A stretch of 64,000 nt of DNA. It comes from Otatea glauca. Its lineage: Eukaryota; Streptophyta; Magnoliopsida; Poales; Poaceae. The stretch spans positions 52,949,435-53,013,434 of the forward strand of contig CM070711.1 in assembly GCA_036346275.1 (NCBI GenBank), given 5' to 3'. This document shows positions 1 through 10,372 of the stretch, in pieces. The notes under the pieces are model-generated. The model was not told where the DNA came from, ran no database searches, and worked only from the letters and a program-made list of their open reading frames with translations. Every line of letters begins with the position of its first letter. The first letter of the stretch is position 1. The position numbers and the translations under genes were made by a program.

Positions 1-192
1 TCAAACCAATTACGATCCTGGGCAGCGAATACTTACCCTTTTGATCATCGCCTCATTAAACTCTCGACAGTCGATACACATCCCTGAGCTCCCATTTTTA
101 AATAGAACAGGCGCTCCCTATGGTGACAAATTGGTTCTAGCGAACCACCTTTCTAGCAACTCTTCGGTCTGCTTCTTCATCTCAACTAGCTC
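1..192 (-). pseudogene. Reverse transcriptase N-terminal fragment (element A)
   Basis: Minus-strand translation gives the start of a Ty3/gypsy RT: a stretch of the type LVEMKKQ, then an SP-GAPVLF-like motif and a CIDCREFNEA-like segment that corresponds to the CVDYRxLN motif of the family. The family copies RNA to cDNA inside the virus-like particle. An in-frame stop interrupts the first motif, and the catalytic YxDD part is beyond the edge. It continues the linker at 194-478. Confidence 0.75.
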
Positions 193-193
193 A

Positions 194-851
194 TCAATAG
201 GCATTCGATGAGGTCTCTTTACTTTTGGCGCTGTACCAGGGACTAACTCCATCACACACTTGATCTCTCGATCTGGTGGGATTCTTCAGAAACACATCTT
301 GATACTCTCTAACAACTGATACCCCTTCAAAGCTGACAACTTCCACACTATTGACCTTCAGCTGGCCAACACGAACCGTAGTCATTTGAAATTCCATTTT
401 CCCGCTTTCAGGGCTTTTAGCTGACCCACTTCTTTGACCAAACTCCAGGACAGCTTTATGTCCGGACGACCAATTCATTTCAGGAGTAGCATCTCGGGTT
501 TGATATCCAATATCGCTCGCTAAAAACTTTTCTCCAACTTAACTCCATCACATTCTAGGTTAGATCAAGCAATAGCATACTTTCTGACCATGATAATTCC
601 TCGAGCTGACAATCTTTACAAACACCCCTGAACTGATCATCGTTGCACACGCAACATCTTCAGGTAAACCGTCAACATAGGGGAATACTCAGAAACATCC
701 TTTATCATTAATGCTTTTATTCCAACACTTCACATATCCACCTCTCAACCATCTTTACTTTATTTATTTAGGCACGAAAATATTTACATGGAATTCACCT
801 CTAGTCACTTTTCTTTTACAAACGAGGGCATGACACTTGCATAGGCTAAAA
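194..851 (-). pseudogene. Degraded protease region and protease-RT linker (element A)
   Basis: The open part (194-478, 94 residues) starts with MNWSSGHKAVLEF, which resembles the GMDWL-type tail of a retropepsin, and contains VVREYQDVF, the usual segment between protease and RT in Ty3/gypsy pol. The stretch 479-851 should hold the protease active site, but I find only stop-ridden sequence and no D[ST]GA motif. It sits between gag and RT, as expected for pol order. Confidence 0.6.
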
Positions 852-2130
852 TCATCGCTCTAGATTTCCTCGATTGGCATTGGCGCTGAAGTTTTTGACT
901 GGAACAAAATTGAGATTGGCTTGCACTGGTGCGATCACTTTCTTATGAGGGCAATTGTTAGCAAAATGCCCAGGCTTGTTGCAGGTGTAACAAAGCTTAG
1001 GTCCACCTCTCTTCCTTGAGCATTCGTCGACTAAGGCAGTGTCTTCATTCAGACGCCTCTTCTTCAACTGATTCTCCGTACAAACTTCTCTTGCGACTTT
1101 ACTACTCACTCTTGGCGTTATGAACTTGACCGAGGTAACTTCTGGAACATCAATGGCCGTAGACATTGATTGTCTTCTCTGTGGGCATTGATTAGCATAA
1201 TGGCCTTCCTTGTGGCAGTTGTAACACACCCGTGTTCGCTGTTGTGCAGTTACAGGTACATTATTGTCTTCTTGCTGCGTCAAAACTGGTTGCTTAATTG
1301 GGCATTCACTAGCCCAATGGTCTTCTTCATCGCACAGGAAACATGCTGTTGGTGACTGCCAATTACTACTTTCTTGATGAGGGCCAACAGGATTAAGGTA
1401 TTGTGTCCTTAGCTCTTCGAGTGGCACCACTTTTGCAACCGACGTTCGCCTCTTCTTGGCGACTCTTGAGCAACTACGGCTCAAGATTCTTTTCTTGATT
1501 TTGAATTACAGCGGTAACTATTGGATTCAGAGGACATTGAGCTGGACCATGATCTCGGCCTTCACAAAGGTAACATGCGATGTCACTCATAGGACATTCT
1601 CCAAGAGAATGACTTCCTTCACAGCTGGAGCAATTAATCGCATGCTCGTCACGGTATGTCCTATCTCTCCACAATGAATGCACGACGATCTTCCGATTTG
1701 TTTGGTTGATAAAGACTTCGAGAGCAACTCTTAGATGTTGAACAAGGTGCAAGAATAGTATTCTGCTCCGTATTTACTGTGACCATACTGTCTCTAGGTG
1801 AAGCGAAGAGATTACGAAAAGCAACAACAAATTCATTCCAAGTGATACTCCGCGGGGCTTCATGAACAGCACGATATTTCTTCCACCATTCAGCAGCGAT
1901 TCCTTGTAACTGATAAGAAGCATACAAGACTTTCTCATCGCCTTCACACTGAACAATGAGCAGCTTCCTCTCAATGGTCTTGAGCCAATCATCTACTTCC
2001 GAGGGTAACTCATTTCAAAACGTCGTGGACGAGTCTTTATAAATTCGATAACCTTGAGTACGAACAAAAATCATTGGTAGCGCTTGGGACACTGGTTGAC
2101 ATTGGCTTGGTGGTCATATTCTCGTGATCC
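852..2130 (-). pseudogene. gag pseudogene with five zinc knuckles (element A)
   Basis: Capsid/nucleocapsid gene in at least three frames. The 1661-1992 part carries the retrotransposon gag core (YASYQLQGIAAEWWKKY, then ITWNEFVVAFRN). The 1474-1752 part has two CCHC knuckles (CSSCEGSHSLGEC and CYLCEGRDHGPAQC). The 852-1484 part has three more (CFLCDEEDHWASEC, CYNCHKEGHYANQC, CYTCNKPGHFANNC). Four fit C-x2-C-x4-H-x4-C; the first has only three residues before His. The knuckles are separated by basic linkers of about 15-60 residues. Most plant gags have one or two knuckles, so five is unusual. Frameshifts near 1480 and 1700 make it non-functional. Zinc knuckles in this family bind packaged RNA. 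The true N-terminus is unclear. Confidence 0.8.
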
Positions 2131-2930
2131 GCTTCATCATTGCATGCATCAATCGAGTCCGAGCATCAAGAACTCTCTGAAACTCCGCATATCCATCTCA
2201 GATCGACGGTTGAAGAACTAATCCACTATTGAGATTCTCCTTTGATTGATTTTCACGCCACTCGACTATGTTGTTTCCACTAATCAACCTCTCGCTTGAT
2301 TGCTTCACTTAAAATAGGGAAGAGGGAAATAGCATAGGTAAGAAGAAGGAATCCTAAAGCAGGGGAGATAGGTTTAACCTAATAACTTAAGCAACCAATA
2401 TTAATAACTTGGTATGGTTGCTTATATAAGCCTAAAAGCTCTGCAACACATACTGCACACTCAGCAATCAAGGAAGAATCAATTCAACCTATACACACAA
2501 AACTACCGCCTGTGGGTAACACTTCTATCTTAAGCGGACGCGACTCCCACACCTGAGTCCCAACTGACTACTCGAAGCATAGATCTTCTAGCTTTTGGAA
2601 CGCTTCATGGATCTACTCCTTCCTTGAGCTCGATGATCCCTTCCTTCATGATTTCCAGGGTTGACAGCAAGCACTTGATACTTTCTTCTATGATGTGGCA
2701 CGTCAACTACCAAGACAACTCAGATAAGGTTTTTAACTCGATCCAGCAAGGGAGAGAGAAAGAAATTCAGCAGGGGAAAAGAGAGAAATTTTGACGAGGA
2801 AAGGAATAGAAGAATAAGATAAGTCAAGAACATATTATTCTTCCAAGTTAATTCTTTTCTTTAGAAAATAATTTTGAAGTTCCTATAGAGACGACCAGAC
2901 TATCTAGGGTCAAGGCCTACAGTCAATATG
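2131..2930 (-). other. Untranslated leader of element A
   Basis: This stretch lies between the gag core and the PBS. I see no long open frame. The 2380-2930 part is AT-rich with purine runs (for example AGGGAGAGAGAAAGAAATTC near 2750), as expected for a retrotransposon leader. The gag start codon may lie near 2100-2330 but cannot be fixed. Confidence 0.45.
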
Positions 2931-2942
2931 GCTCTGATACCA
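2931..2942 (-). other. Primer binding site, initiator tRNA-Met type
   Basis: On the minus strand the 12 bases read TGGTATCAGAGC, the standard plant initiator tRNA-Met primer site. It lies four bases from the LTR edge, so it fixes the element's orientation. Confidence 0.93.
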
Positions 2943-2946
2943 CTTC

Positions 2947-5900
2947 TGTCGGGACCCGAATATGCAAATCCGGACCATCTGTGTATACTGCACTAGTCCA
3001 GGATCACGCTAGTGCACACAGGCTCAACATAAGTAAATATCACAATCATACATAGCGAAAATATTATGAAAGACATCATATGATACATACCACTAGTTGA
3101 ATGACCTTATGGTCCACTTACATGACTATGCCTCGCAAGGTGAACAATATATTAAACGGCAATGAATGAAAACGTAGACAACCCTCAAGATACCACAGTA
3201 ATCGACAAGGCTTGCGCCTAAACATTCGTCTCCTCCGGAATCTTTCCTCCAAAGATTGATGTAGACTCTTCAACTGGTGAGGTTATTGTTGGCAAGGGTG
3301 AGTACTTAAAGCACTCAACAAGTTGTGCATGTAATGCAATTCTATGTAACTATATGCAAGGCTTATTCCAAAAGATAGGCTATCATGGCTATTTTGCAAC
3401 AAAGCAAAGATTTCTGAACAAATACAATAAATAGATTGTAAAGACGGTAAAACAAATAACAATAATGATAGATTCAACTTTTCTCAAGTAAACCAAGTTT
3501 CCAATCTTAAGTCAAATTCCATCTTCCATATGGCATTGGCCATCCCAACCAAGTTGTTCATTTTAATTAAGCTAACCCTTAATCAGTAATTCCGAGCATT
3601 GCTCAATACCATGAGCACGGCTATCCGAATAGTTTCACACTCTGCAGAGGTTATGCACTTTACCCACGTGATACAACCAAACACCACCAAGGCGAGTGAT
3701 TATAACAAAGCCTTTACAATGCTCGGCTTAATCCAAGATTACTACCGTTAAGGTTTCAACACTGGTGGGTCTGAAAACCACAACCAGGGCCCCCCTCTTG
3801 CGCCATGTGAATTACACCATAACTCGGGAACTCACACCGACCACAATAGTACCAAAATTAAGACATTGCAAATTACTCAGCTAGGCTGGCCCATACCAGA
3901 CATGTGGTTGCATGATAGACTCAGGTCAAAGGCTTGCAAGGTTAAGTCCTTAGTGTGATCGAGGCAAGACATCCTCAGACCCTCTGCCCATTGGGCCCAC
4001 CTTGGCCTCCTCGCCCCTTGCCACTTGCCCCAATCTAAATGATTGTCACCCAGTTGATTACCAAGCACCACGTGCCATCAACAATTCAACATCGTTGTGT
4101 GACATGACTCGCCACAACAACTCAATCTCATCGTGTGATCCCACATGACACACAAGTTCATAACATTGTTCCATATTCCATTAATCAAGATTAATTATCA
4201 ATGATTCTGACACATGTGATGACGTGGCAAGGCTAAGCAACTAATACGGTCTAAACCTCCAATGTTGATCATAATTACTAATCAACTATATTAAACCAAT
4301 CTAGGGTGACAATGGATCATGGCATACAATGACAAGGTAGGGTATAGATCAATCTGGTATATTAGCTACGCCCAATCTAATTTGAAACCATTGTATGTTT
4401 GAAATACATGCAATAGGGTAAGACAAATATAGCAATTTTTATAAACATGGGTTCAACATGATCAAAGCACAACTTGCCTTGGAATAGGTCCTGATCTTGA
4501 TCTGAAGCTTGATCTTGAGTTGTTGAATCTTCCTCCGAAGCGTCGCACAATTTAACGTTTACGCGTACCGAAGAAGAAAAGCAAATAAATACCAAAACAG
4601 AGAGCAATTGAACTCCAAAAATCAAATAAAATTCACCATTAAATATATCTCAATTTTACAAATTTTTAGAAATTTGAATCACTCAAATCCGAGTTAAGAT
4701 GCAAAAGATATAGCCTTTTGAAGTTTGGAATAAATATCAAATCGAAAATCGTAAATTGAATTAATGATTTATTTTTATACTTTGAAAATCGATTTATGAT
4801 GTCAGCGTGACCTCATGATGACGTCATCATCACAGAATTTCCAATCGGATTATTTTTCCAATTGAAAAATGCAATTATGACGCAAGCATGACGCCGTGGC
4901 GACGCCACCGCGCCACCAATCGTGGCTTGACACGCGTCTCGGGCGTATGGACCCGGTCCATGGCGCAGCGCGAGTCCACGATGCACCCGGTCCATGCCGC
5001 CTCGGTTGCTGAACTCGACACGCGGCACCCCCTGATTGGTCACATGCACCGCTCAATCTCATCCACAGAGATCCGATCGGAGGGTCAGTGATCACGCACA
5101 ACGTGGCAGCGCGTCAAGCGTTGGATTCAGATCTCACGATCTCCAAACGCGGATAGCGTCGGCGTGCTTCACACGGCGGCGCCATTGCCGGACTTGGAGA
5201 AGACAACCTTTACGCGGCGAAACTTGACGGAAACCACCGGAACTTCGTCGGATCTGAAAGAGGAGGCTTCGGCGAACCTGGCACTACCTCGGTTCCGGCG
5301 GAAGCACAACGACGACGACGATTTTGACGGCTGAAACGGCGACGGTCGCCCACGGTCCGCGAGCTCGTCTTGGTTTCACGCAGCGCGTTCTAGCGGCCGA
5401 AAGTTGGGGAAAAGGCGGCGAGGCGGTGATCCTCAAACGGGTCGGGCCGCTTTTAAGGACCTAGGAGTCCGTGGCTGGCACGAACGTCGGCCGCGCGCCG
5501 AAATCGCCGCCGGATTCGAACCGACACGCGGCGCTGTCGCCCCATCGCGATCGCCCACGTGGCCGCATCCGACGGCGCCCGCCGCTAGGGTTTCCACCGG
5601 CCGCTCCCTGGCCGTCCGATCCCACGGATCGACGATCACGAGCACTCTTCTAGAACACGGGCCTAACGGGCTGCGATCATGGGCCGGCTCGCATGCAGGT
5701 GGCCACGGCCCAATACTATTCACATCGGTTTTTAAAAGATTTCTTATTTAAAATGATTACGTAAATTCGTGTTATTTATTTTAAGCGACAAAATATTAGG
5801 AAAAATCCAAGAAAAATCTCAAAATACTTTGAGACATTCGGACTCAGATAAAATATTTTGGAAAAACTTTATTTTAACTTTGCACAGATTTAAATAGATT

Positions 5901-6032
5901 TGAATAAAAGGGCGATAAACTTGAATTAAAATTAATTCAAATGAATCCAGAAAATCCAAATAAATTCCAGAAAATCATAAGTGCACATTTAAGCAATAAA
6001 ATAATATTTCGGCAAATTTTTGGGATGTTACA
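2947..6032 (-). repeat. 5' LTR of element A (about 3.1 kb)
   Basis: On the plus strand it runs from TGTCGGGACCCG to GGGATGTTACA, so on the element strand it starts TGTAACATCCC and ends in CA. It has an AT-rich right part, a GC-rich middle (4880-5720) and the shared block at 3598-3667. The short plus-strand open frames at 4850-5750 overlap on both strands and look like composition effects. If 6033-6037 (attca) is one half of the target duplication, the other half is outside the window. Confidence 0.85.
4815..4830. promoter_or_regulatory. 16-bp palindrome with a TGACGTCA core
   Basis: ATGATGACGTCATCAT is a perfect palindrome centred on TGACGTCA, the classic bZIP (CRE/TGA-type) binding core. 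It lies inside the LTR of element A at the edge between AT-rich and GC-rich parts, where the promoter would be. Binding is inference. Confidence 0.5.
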
Positions 6033-6261
6033 ATTCATCATGACACGTGTACGATCCCGGATCATCATCCTCGTCAAGTCTGTCCCGGACTGCACCACCG
6101 CGTCCGAGTAGTTCTCCGCCTTGTGCACGCCTTTCTTGGCATTTAAAAGTAGCTTTTTCCTAGCATTCGCCGTCCGTGCCACCGTTGTTTTTGCGTGGTA
6201 GCTCGTCGGAGTTGTTCGTGCACGCCGTCGCAGTTTTTGGTGGTTTTCGTCGCCATAGTTG
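6033..6261 (+). repeat. Left remnant of an older LTR interrupted by element B
   Basis: This short GC-rich stretch between elements A and B continues, once element B and one GATCT copy are removed, into the sequence at 17285. It is probably the GC-rich part of the plus-strand LTR that ends at 19663. Its left side stops at the edge of element A, so A probably inserted into the same LTR. Confidence 0.5.
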
Positions 6262-6266
6262 GATCT
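6262..6266. repeat. Target site duplication GATCT, left copy (element B)
   Basis: GATCT lies directly before the LTR start TGTCGGG and is repeated at 17285-17289, directly after the other LTR. Five bases is the normal Ty3/gypsy duplication length. Confidence 0.9.
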
Positions 6267-9225
6267 TGTCGGGACCGGATCTCCAAATCCGAACCCTCTG
6301 CGTATAACCTGTGCTAGTCCAGGAAAAGCTAGCACACACAGTGGAAACAGTGATGACAACACATCCATATCACGAATCAAATAATATTAATTAAGCAAAA
6401 CAGTATTAGCCTTATGGCCAATTATTACAAATAAGCAACACCATAGCATGAGTTCAATAAGAAACAGCGGAAATGAAATAACAGCAGTAAAGTAAGCCCA
6501 TCCATTTGCCCAACAGGCAATCGACTGGGGTTCGCGTCCTAGCATTCCGGATCACCTTCGTCGTAACCACAAGCGTAGAAATCGCAGTCACCTTCAGCTT
6601 CTGCGAACTCTTCTGTGGAAAGTTGGGGATGTTGCAAGGGTGAGCACAAAATGTACTCCGCAAGTCTTGGAAACATAATGCATAATAACTATATGCAAGG
6701 CTAAACAATTGAAGGCATAATATGGCTCTTTTTAGCATAAAGCAAAGTTTAACTGTAAATACCAATAGTAATTTCATAAAGCATCATTTGAACAAAAGGT
6801 AATAGCATAGTAATTGAATTTGATTTGACAATTAAAGAAGGTTCCATCTACCTGACTGGCTCCATCTGCCAAACCATAACCCGAGAGTTCCATCTGCTCA
6901 CGGATTCCCAAAACAACCATTTTCCTTTAAAACAAAACCATGAAATCTACAATGTGTAAGCGTACCTCGCCTGCCCTTGACCGTGGGCACGGCAACTTAA
7001 GTAGTTTTAACTCTGCAGAGTGTGTACACTTTACCCACAAGACATGATCAACTCTTGTTGCCATGCAATTAACACACTTCATTTGGTGTGTCGGCAGAGA
7101 GATCATGACAAGGCCTTTACAATGCACAACCCCACTATTAACCTCGCCGCTAAGGTTTCACATTGTTAGGGTTCTAGCCGCCCGATCTGAAGCCCTCTCG
7201 CGCCGCCAATATCCGCACTCACCAATAGCGAAGCAAATAATGAGACGCACAAATTATTTAGCCAGGTCGTACCCATATAGACTTGTGGTTGTACGGTAGT
7301 GCTCGGTCCATGGTAACACACGCTTCGGTCCTTAATTGACTAGGGCGGAACATTCACATACGAAGGTCTCGTGCTTTTTGCACCCGCCAAACATCCATCC
7401 GCCCCGGTCTAAACCATTTCCACTTTATTTTACTTAAATCACAGCAACAACACCAATTGCCGCAATTTCACAAATAAGTTTAAACAACATTTGAAATGAT
7501 TCCCATAATGGCACAATACCGAAACGCTTAAGCTGGACTAAGCAATTCTACCGTTCCATGCTAATCTACTGGATATCACCAAATAAAATATCTAGTATTA
7601 TCTAGGGTGACAAAGGTTTGACATGATCAATACCAATGAGGGTATAACAAATTCTGGTATTTAACTATACTCTAAAACTGTATTTAAAGTACATTGCATA
7701 AAAGTAAGCATGCGTAATTTAAAATAACATAAGCATTTTGTAAAATTTGGGATCAATATGTTCAAGGAAGACTTGCCTTCATTGCTTCCTGCTGGATCTA
7801 CCTCTGACTGTTGATTTGCTTGAGCTTCGACTGCGTCGTCTACACGCGAAACGAGAGCAAATAAATAAAAAAATTAAACAAAATTGAAAAGAATGGTACT
7901 GGAAGATAGATCTTGAATTTAGATGAATTTAGAAATTTGAATCACTGGAATCGGAGCTCGAACGAAGGAGAACGGGCTCCTGGAAGATTCCCAGATCAGA
8001 AAAATCAGAGAGACTGACACGTGGCGCAATCTGATTGGCTGGAATTTCGGGATTTCTAGAAAATCAGAAAAGGAAAAAGAAATGCCACTGACACGTGGGG
8101 CCCACATGTCAGTGGCTCGGTTCACGGTGGACTGCGTCCATCGAGGGGATCTGGGGGCGACGTGGTAGACCACGCTGACGTGGCGTGCCACGCGTCAATG
8201 ACGTGGCTTCCACGCGGGGCTAGGGCACACGTGGCTGGGCCACGCGTACGCCGACGGGCGGCCGCGTCCGCGCCGACAAAGCGCGAGACGAGGCGACGCG
8301 GCCGTCGGGCCCGCCCACGGCGGGCATCCGGCGCCGGCGGATCGGACGGCCACGCACACACGCAAGGGACGATGGCGCGGCGGCTGGCGCAAGAACGCCG
8401 AGGCGAGAAGAAGGTCTCGCGGCGCCACGAAAATGCGACGGAACGCCACGGGGCTAGGGGCAAAAGGACGTGGGGAATAAGGGGAGAACGGCGAGACCAA
8501 GGAATGCGGCGAAGACTCACCGGAGGCGGCGAAGAAACGCTCGGGGTCGGCGGCGCAAAAGAAAAGCTCGGGGCGGCGCTCAGGCGGCGAATCTCAGGAA
8601 ACGAGAATGGGGAACGGGCGCGGCGCTTTAAATAGGCGTGGAAGCCGAGAGTTTGGCGCGGATACGGCGCGGCGGGCGCGGAAAACGCGGCGGCGGTTGC
8701 GGGCGAAACGGGCGGCGGAGTCTGGCGTGGATACGGCTAGAGTTTCAGCGGCAGTGGCGCAGGGCAACATGGCTGCATCGCAGCCACACGTGTGGCGCGC
8801 ATCGAACGGCTGCGGCACGCGGGCTGGCTGGGCCGAGAGAAAAAGCGGAGCGGGCCGGACGAACGAGCGAAGCGGGCCGAGCGAAGGGAAAAGAAATGGG
8901 CCGTGGAAGGATTCAGCCCGAGGAGGGATTTGGAAAATGAAAACCTTTTTCGAATTAACATAATTCCAGACATTCAAATAAAAGCAAATTAATTCAAATA
9001 AATAGCAAATAAATTCAGAAAAATCTCCAAAAATACATAAAATTTCCATGTAGCATAATGAACCCAACTAAAACTGAAAATGTTTTGTTTGATGCATAGA
9101 TTAGTCAAATTAAATCCTTTCATAAATAGAAAATTCGAATTAAGCTGAAATCAATTCAGGAAAAATGCAAATGGTGAATTTTCAAATTTAAACATTCTAA
9201 AAATCCAAAATTTTGGAATGTTACA
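6267..9225 (-). repeat. 3' LTR of element B
   Basis: It starts TGTCGGGACCGG on the plus strand and ends GGAATGTTACA. It pairs with 14323-17284 over its whole length, with scattered substitutions and small indels. It contains the shared palindromic block (6973-7038), an AT-rich stretch (7400-7960), a G-box-rich part (8019-8234) and a GC-rich part to 8930. Overlapping open frames at 8120-8990 on both strands are GC-composition shadows. Confidence 0.92.
8019..8234. promoter_or_regulatory. Cluster of ACGTGG (G-box/ABRE-like) cores in the LTR
   Basis: ACGTGG occurs at 8019, 8093, 8160, 8178, 8201 and 8229, mixed with CCACG motifs on the other strand. The same cluster is in the other LTR (16070-16290). 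ACGT cores are bound by plant bZIP and bHLH factors. The location just inside the GC-rich part suggests an LTR promoter or enhancer. No TATA box is obvious next to it. Confidence 0.5.
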
Positions 9226-9239
9226 AACCTCCCCTCCTT
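9226..9239 (-). other. Polypurine tract of element B
   Basis: On the minus strand it reads AAGGAGGGGAGGTT, directly before the 3' LTR start TGTAACATTCC. It primes plus-strand DNA synthesis in this class of element. Confidence 0.88.
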
Positions 9240-9318
9240 AAAAGAAATCTCGACCCGAGATTTGGACAGACTAGGGAAAAAGGTTGGGGTACTCTTCTCT
9301 AAGATCTTCTTCTCGCTC

Positions 9319-9573
9319 TCAGGTTGCTTCCTTTTCTGAATGGTTGCTCCACTGAACCTTGCAAAACTTGATCGTCCTGTTTCTTGTTCTGCGTTCTGCC
9401 TCATCCAAAATTCTGATCGGATACTCTGGGTAGGTAAGATCCTCTTGCATTTCAAAGATTCTCAAACCGCATTTGCTCTTACGGTACTGAGACACTTCTT
9501 GGTGTGACATGGAACACATTGTGCACATTTGATAACTGCAGTGGCAGCTCCAACTGATAAGCCACTTGTCCAC
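9319..9573 (-). pseudogene. Integrase tail / chromodomain remnant (element B)
   Basis: In a frame different from the integrase, residues of the type YPEYPIRILDEAERRTRNR followed by TIKFCKVQWSNHSEKEAT match the start and core of the chromodomain that chromoviruses carry after integrase. The family uses it to read histone marks and steer integration. The frame is lost after the last conserved segment, so the helix at the end of the domain is missing. This assignment separates element B from non-chromodomain Ty3/gypsy lineages. Confidence 0.72.
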
Positions 9574-10336
9574 TTCTACCTAGGATTGGAAATGGTCCAA
9601 TAAACCTTGGTGCTAACTTTCCACGAACTTGAAATCGATGCATTCCCCTGAGCGGTGAGACTTTCAAGTACACATAGTCACCAGGAGCAAAGGTTAACTC
9701 TCTCCGACGATTATCAGCGTAGCTCTTTTGCGTAGATTGCGCTGTTCTCAATCTTTCTTGAATCATTGTTACTTGTTCTTCAGCCTTTTGCAGAATATCA
9801 GGACCAAAGACTTGGCGATCTCCTGTTTCATCCCAACAGAGAGGTGTTCTGCACTTTCTTCCATACAAGGCTTCAAATGGCGACATCTGCAAACTTGCTT
9901 GATAACTATTGTTATATGAGAACTCTGCATAAGGTAAACTTTGATCCCAACTTGCCGCATTGGACAAAGCACAAGACCTTAACATATATTCAAGGATTTG
10001 GTTTACTCGCTCAGTTTGTCCATCTGTCTGAGGATGATAAGCTGTGCTGAAATTCAGGTTGGTACCCAATGCTTCTTGCAACTTTTGCCAGAATCTTGAA
10101 GTAAATTGAGTGCCTCGATCTGATACAATTCTCTTTGGCACACCATGCGAACACACGATTCGTGACATATACAACTCTGCAAGCTGATCTCCTTGGTAAG
10201 TTGTTCTCACAGGAATGAAATGTGTAACTTTTGTCAATCGATCCACTACAGCCCATATTGAATCATAACCTGATCTGGTTCTCGGAAGTCCTGTAATAAA
10301 ATCCATTCCAATTTCTTCCCACTTCCATTCAGGCAC
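9479..10336 (-). pseudogene. Integrase catalytic core (element B)
   Basis: The 285-residue open stretch has the DDE signature of retroviral-type integrase: Asp in IGMDFITGLP (about residue 12), Asp in IVSDRGTQF (about 72) and Glu in the DGQTERVNQ segment (about 108). The GPF-P-type and VHNVFHV motifs of the C-terminal part follow. It joins the cut ends of the cDNA to the target. A stop and frame change at 10336-10373 separate it from the H-C zinc-binding part at the end of the RT frame, and another shift follows VHNVFHV, so it is not functional as read. Confidence 0.88.
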
Positions 10337-10372
10337 CTTTAATGGTCAGAGTAATCTGTGGGTCTTTGATGT

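Larger units (their letters stand above)
1..6032 (-). mobile_element. Element A: Ty3/gypsy LTR retrotransposon, cut by the window edge
   Basis: Read on the minus strand, the order is 5' LTR (2947-6032), primer binding site (2931-2942), untranslated leader, gag with zinc knuckles, protease-RT linker and the first residues of RT, which run off the left edge. The coding part has many stops and frameshifts, so the copy is dead. The RT start and the protease-RT linker match the chromovirus type of Ty3/gypsy. The 3' LTR, chromodomain and target duplication lie outside the window. The LTR shares a conserved block and general layout with the split LTR at 17285-19663. Confidence 0.9.

Noticed and set aside
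8122..8990. Several long open frames on both strands in the GC-rich part of the LTR of element B (and at 16216-17037)
   Set aside because: They overlap on both strands and in several frames, are Arg/Pro/Ala-rich without any domain, and occur in both LTRs, so they follow from GC content.
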